In this document: piece by piece, positions 7,080-8,412 of the stretch
How positions within the stretch are numbered: the stretch's first letter is position 1
How the letters are laid out: each line of letters opens with the position of its first letter
Assembly (NCBI GenBank): GCA_003648455.1
Contig: QMPG01000125.1
Coordinates: forward strand, 1-8,412
Length of the DNA stretch: 8,412 nucleotides
Origin: Bacteroidota bacterium
GTDB taxonomy: Bacteria; Bacteroidota; Bacteroidia; Bacteroidales; B39-G9
Direction: 5' to 3'
Notes under the pieces: model-generated
Databases searched by the model: none
Seen by the model: only the letters and a program-made list of their open reading frames with translations
What the model was told of the DNA's origin: nothing
Position numbers and translations under genes: made by a program

Positions 7080-7095
7080 ATTTAAAGTATTTTAA

Positions 7096-7129
7096 AAAAA
7101 AGGATTGACAAATTTGTCAATCCTTTTTT
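7096..7129. terminator. Bidirectional intrinsic terminator between converging genes
   Basis: A perfect 34-bp palindrome: AAAAAGGATTGACAAA-type left half (7096-7112) and its exact complement (7113-7129). In RNA, GGATTGAC pairs with GTCAATCC around an AAATTT loop, flanked by an A-run on one side and a T-run on the other, so a U-tract follows the stem on either strand. It lies 16 bases after the lipoprotein stop and 14 bases beyond the slipin stop, exactly where one terminator can serve both transcripts. Confidence 0.93.
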
Positions 7130-7143
7130 GTTAAACAAATATC

Positions 7144-8052
7144 TTATTTACTATCACTCTTAATATCATCAACAATAGTTTTAATGTTTTCGGACAAATT
7201 GCTCAAATCTGAAGATTTACCAAGAGCCATAGTATCAAGCACAGATGCAGGAACTATAACAAAGGTAGATTTTTCTTTCAATCCCTCATATAACATATTC
7301 ATAGCCCTAAGATGCAATGCTGTTTCATTGTTTTGATATGTTTTTGCTGCACTCTCAAAACTCTGAGCAATTTGGAATTCGGATTCTCCTAAGATAACCC
7401 TTGCCTGACGCTCGCGCTCTGCCTGTGCTTGCATCGACATTGCATTTTGTAATCCGTCAGGAATTAAAACATCTTTTATTTCTACCGAAAAAACATTTAT
7501 TCCCCATTGTTCTGTCCTTTTATCAATAATACCTTGTAGTTCATCATCTATTTTTTGTCGTCCTTCAAGCATATCAGATAATAATGATTTTCCTATAACT
7601 TCACGCAAGGCAGTTTGTGAAGCCCATGATATAGCTTGTTTATAATCTTCAACTTCAAGCGATGCTTTTACGGGATCAATAACTTTCCAAAACAATACTG
7701 CTTCTACATCGACAGGAACAGTATCTTTCGTTAAAGTTTTTTCTGCACTAAATGAAGTCGTAATAACCCTTAAATCAATCCAATATGCGACACTGTCAAT
7801 AATTGGAATAATGAAAAACAAACCGGGACCTCTTAAACCTATATATTTACCAAGTCGCAGAACTACTACTCTATCCCATTGGTCTGCAATTTTTATTGAA
7901 ATTGAAAACAAAATTGCTATAATTACTGAAATCAATATTATTATGAAGGTAGCTTTAGAGCCAATTTTATCGGCATTTGCAGCAGAATACCAGATTCCGG
8001 GCGTTATTAAAATAAAAAATGACAAACTTGGAATTACATTTTGTTTACGCAT
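7144..8052 (-). CDS. Slipin family protein (SPFH / band 7, stomatin-like)
   Basis: Inner-membrane scaffold protein of the stomatin-prohibitin-flotillin-HflK/C superfamily; such proteins form membrane microdomain oligomers, often with NfeD or a protease. The 302-residue product has two N-terminal hydrophobic segments (about 8-24 and 35-54), then the SPFH domain (about 57-220) with RVVVLRLGKYIGLRGPG (61-77), the KDTVPVDVEAVLFWKV region (109-124) and ASQTALREVIG (144-154). The slipin hallmark AMSMQAQAERERQARVILGE (204-223) leads into the oligomerisation helices. The tail (about 280-302) is acidic and helical. No NfeD partner gene lies in the window. The start is fixed by a good AAGGAG six bases before the ATG. 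The gene converges on the lipoprotein gene and shares its terminator. Confidence 0.95.
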   Translation of the reverse strand: MRKQNVIPSLSFFILITPGIWYSAANADKIGSKATFIIILISVIIAILFSISIKIADQWDRVVVLRLGKYIGLRGPGLFFIIPIIDSVAYWIDLRVITTSFSAEKTLTKDTVPVDVEAVLFWKVIDPVKASLEVEDYKQAISWASQTALREVIGKSLLSDMLEGRQKIDDELQGIIDKRTEQWGINVFSVEIKDVLIPDGLQNAMSMQAQAERERQARVILGESEFQIAQSFESAAKTYQNNETALHLRAMNMLYEGLKEKSTFVIVPASVLDTMALGKSSDLSNLSENIKTIVDDIKSDSK

Positions 8053-8058
8053 TATTTT

Positions 8059-8064
8059 CTCCTT
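8059..8064 (-). promoter_or_regulatory. Shine-Dalgarno AAGGAG for the slipin gene
   Basis: CTCCTT on the plus strand reads AAGGAG on the minus strand, six bases before the ATG at 8052. It fixes the slipin start and is exceptional here: none of the other four complete genes has a recognisable Shine-Dalgarno, which is the Bacteroidota norm. Confidence 0.8.
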
Positions 8065-8093
8065 TCTTGTTGATTTAATAAAAATTAAAAATA

Positions 8094-8101
8094 CAAAATT
8101 A
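8094..8101 (-). promoter_or_regulatory. -7-like box upstream of slipin
   Basis: TAATTTTG on the minus strand matches TAnnTTTG and is identical to the clpB -7 candidate. No TTG lies 17-23 bases further upstream, so this is only half a promoter. If real, transcription would start near 8087, about 35 bases before the ATG, independently of the GxxExxY gene upstream. Confidence 0.3.
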
Positions 8102-8225
8102 GATTATTAACAACAACTATATTTAATTTTCAATAAATGCTAATAAACAATCATCATTAAAACAGAATTATTTTTTATTCACATATATAACATCCGGGCT
8201 AAATTTTATTTTGAGGTGCAGGATA

Positions 8226-8412
8226 TTAATTTATCAATCTTTTAATACCATTCTTAAGTACTGTTACATGAAAATTTAAAAGTAAGCCAAGTTTATAGTT
8301 TCCCAACTTTAAATAAGTAAGTACTTGTGCAGTATGAACATCATTAAGTGTTTCCACTGTTTTTATTTCAATTACTACTTTTTCTTCAACTAATAAATCT
8401 ATTCTATATCCA
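8226..8412 (-). CDS. GxxExxY family protein, C-terminal part (cut by window edge)
   Basis: The last 61 codons of a gene entering from the right edge. The sequence starts [20 protein letters not shown] and ends KNGIKRLIN before a TAA stop, typical of GxxExxY proteins (PD-(D/E)XK nuclease superfamily, Pfam PDDEXK_3). Nuclease-fold landmarks are visible: Asp at residue 5 of the fragment, E-I-K at 15-17 as the (D/E)XK pair, and Q29-VLT-Y33 as the QxxxY motif. The [14 protein letters not shown] strand is also characteristic. The family is small (about 120-140 aa) and common in Bacteroidota, often as solitary genes; its cellular role is not established. The N-terminal half carrying the GxxExxY motif lies outside the window. 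The slipin gene follows after 173 bases on the same strand. Confidence 0.88.
   Translation of the reverse strand, partial: GYRIDLLVEEKVVIEIKTVETLNDVHTAQVLTYLKLGNYKLGLLLNFHVTVLKNGIKRLIN

Noticed and set aside
7811..8110. Plus-strand 99-codon ORF opposite the slipin start
   Set aside because: Antisense shadow of the slipin gene, whose protein match is unambiguous; it also crosses the slipin ribosome-binding site.
1..8412. CRISPR array, tRNA, rRNA, intact insertion sequence, toxin-antitoxin or phage-defence cassette
   Set aside because: No short direct-repeat arrays, cloverleaf-like sequences, rRNA segments, transposase motifs or paired small genes are visible on either strand.

Overview
The window comes from an AT-rich bacterium, almost certainly a Bacteroidota member, probably near Bacteroidales/Marinilabiliales. 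Four things point there: a promoter matching the Bacteroidota primary sigma consensus (TTTG, 21-nt spacer, TATTTTTG); almost no Shine-Dalgarno sequences before the genes; an M23 peptidase carrying the GFGGTNRYE motif I associate with Bacteroidota; and a GxxExxY-family protein. Gaps between genes are very AT-rich (about 16-17% G+C by hand count in the two longest).

Layout. 1-295: no gene; a perfect 22-bp inverted repeat (47-96) and a G+C-richer structured block (122-288) lie 3' of clpB. 296-2890 (minus): full-length clpB disaggregase. 2891-3252: divergent control region, with two short inverted repeats around a candidate clpB promoter and a very good promoter for the opposite gene. 3253-4191 (plus): membrane-anchored M23 murein endopeptidase. 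4298-4999 (plus): 233-aa protein of unknown function. 5000-5333: long AT-rich leader. 5334-7079 (plus): surface-type lipoprotein made of three copies of a roughly 191-residue beta-helix-like repeat, the last one shortened. 7096-7129: palindromic terminator serving both converging genes. 7144-8052 (minus): slipin (stomatin/SPFH) membrane protein with the only clear Shine-Dalgarno in the window. 8226-8412 (minus): C-terminal part of a GxxExxY protein of the PD-(D/E)XK nuclease superfamily, running off the right edge.

The genes do not form an obvious single pathway. ClpB rescues aggregated cytoplasmic proteins; the M23 enzyme, lipoprotein and slipin all act at or in the cell envelope. The set reads as ordinary chromosomal housekeeping plus one lineage-specific surface protein. 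I found no CRISPR array, tRNA, rRNA, intact transposon or defence cassette. The points most worth following are the clpB operator-like repeats, the structured block downstream of clpB, the tandem-repeat lipoprotein and the unnamed 233-aa protein.
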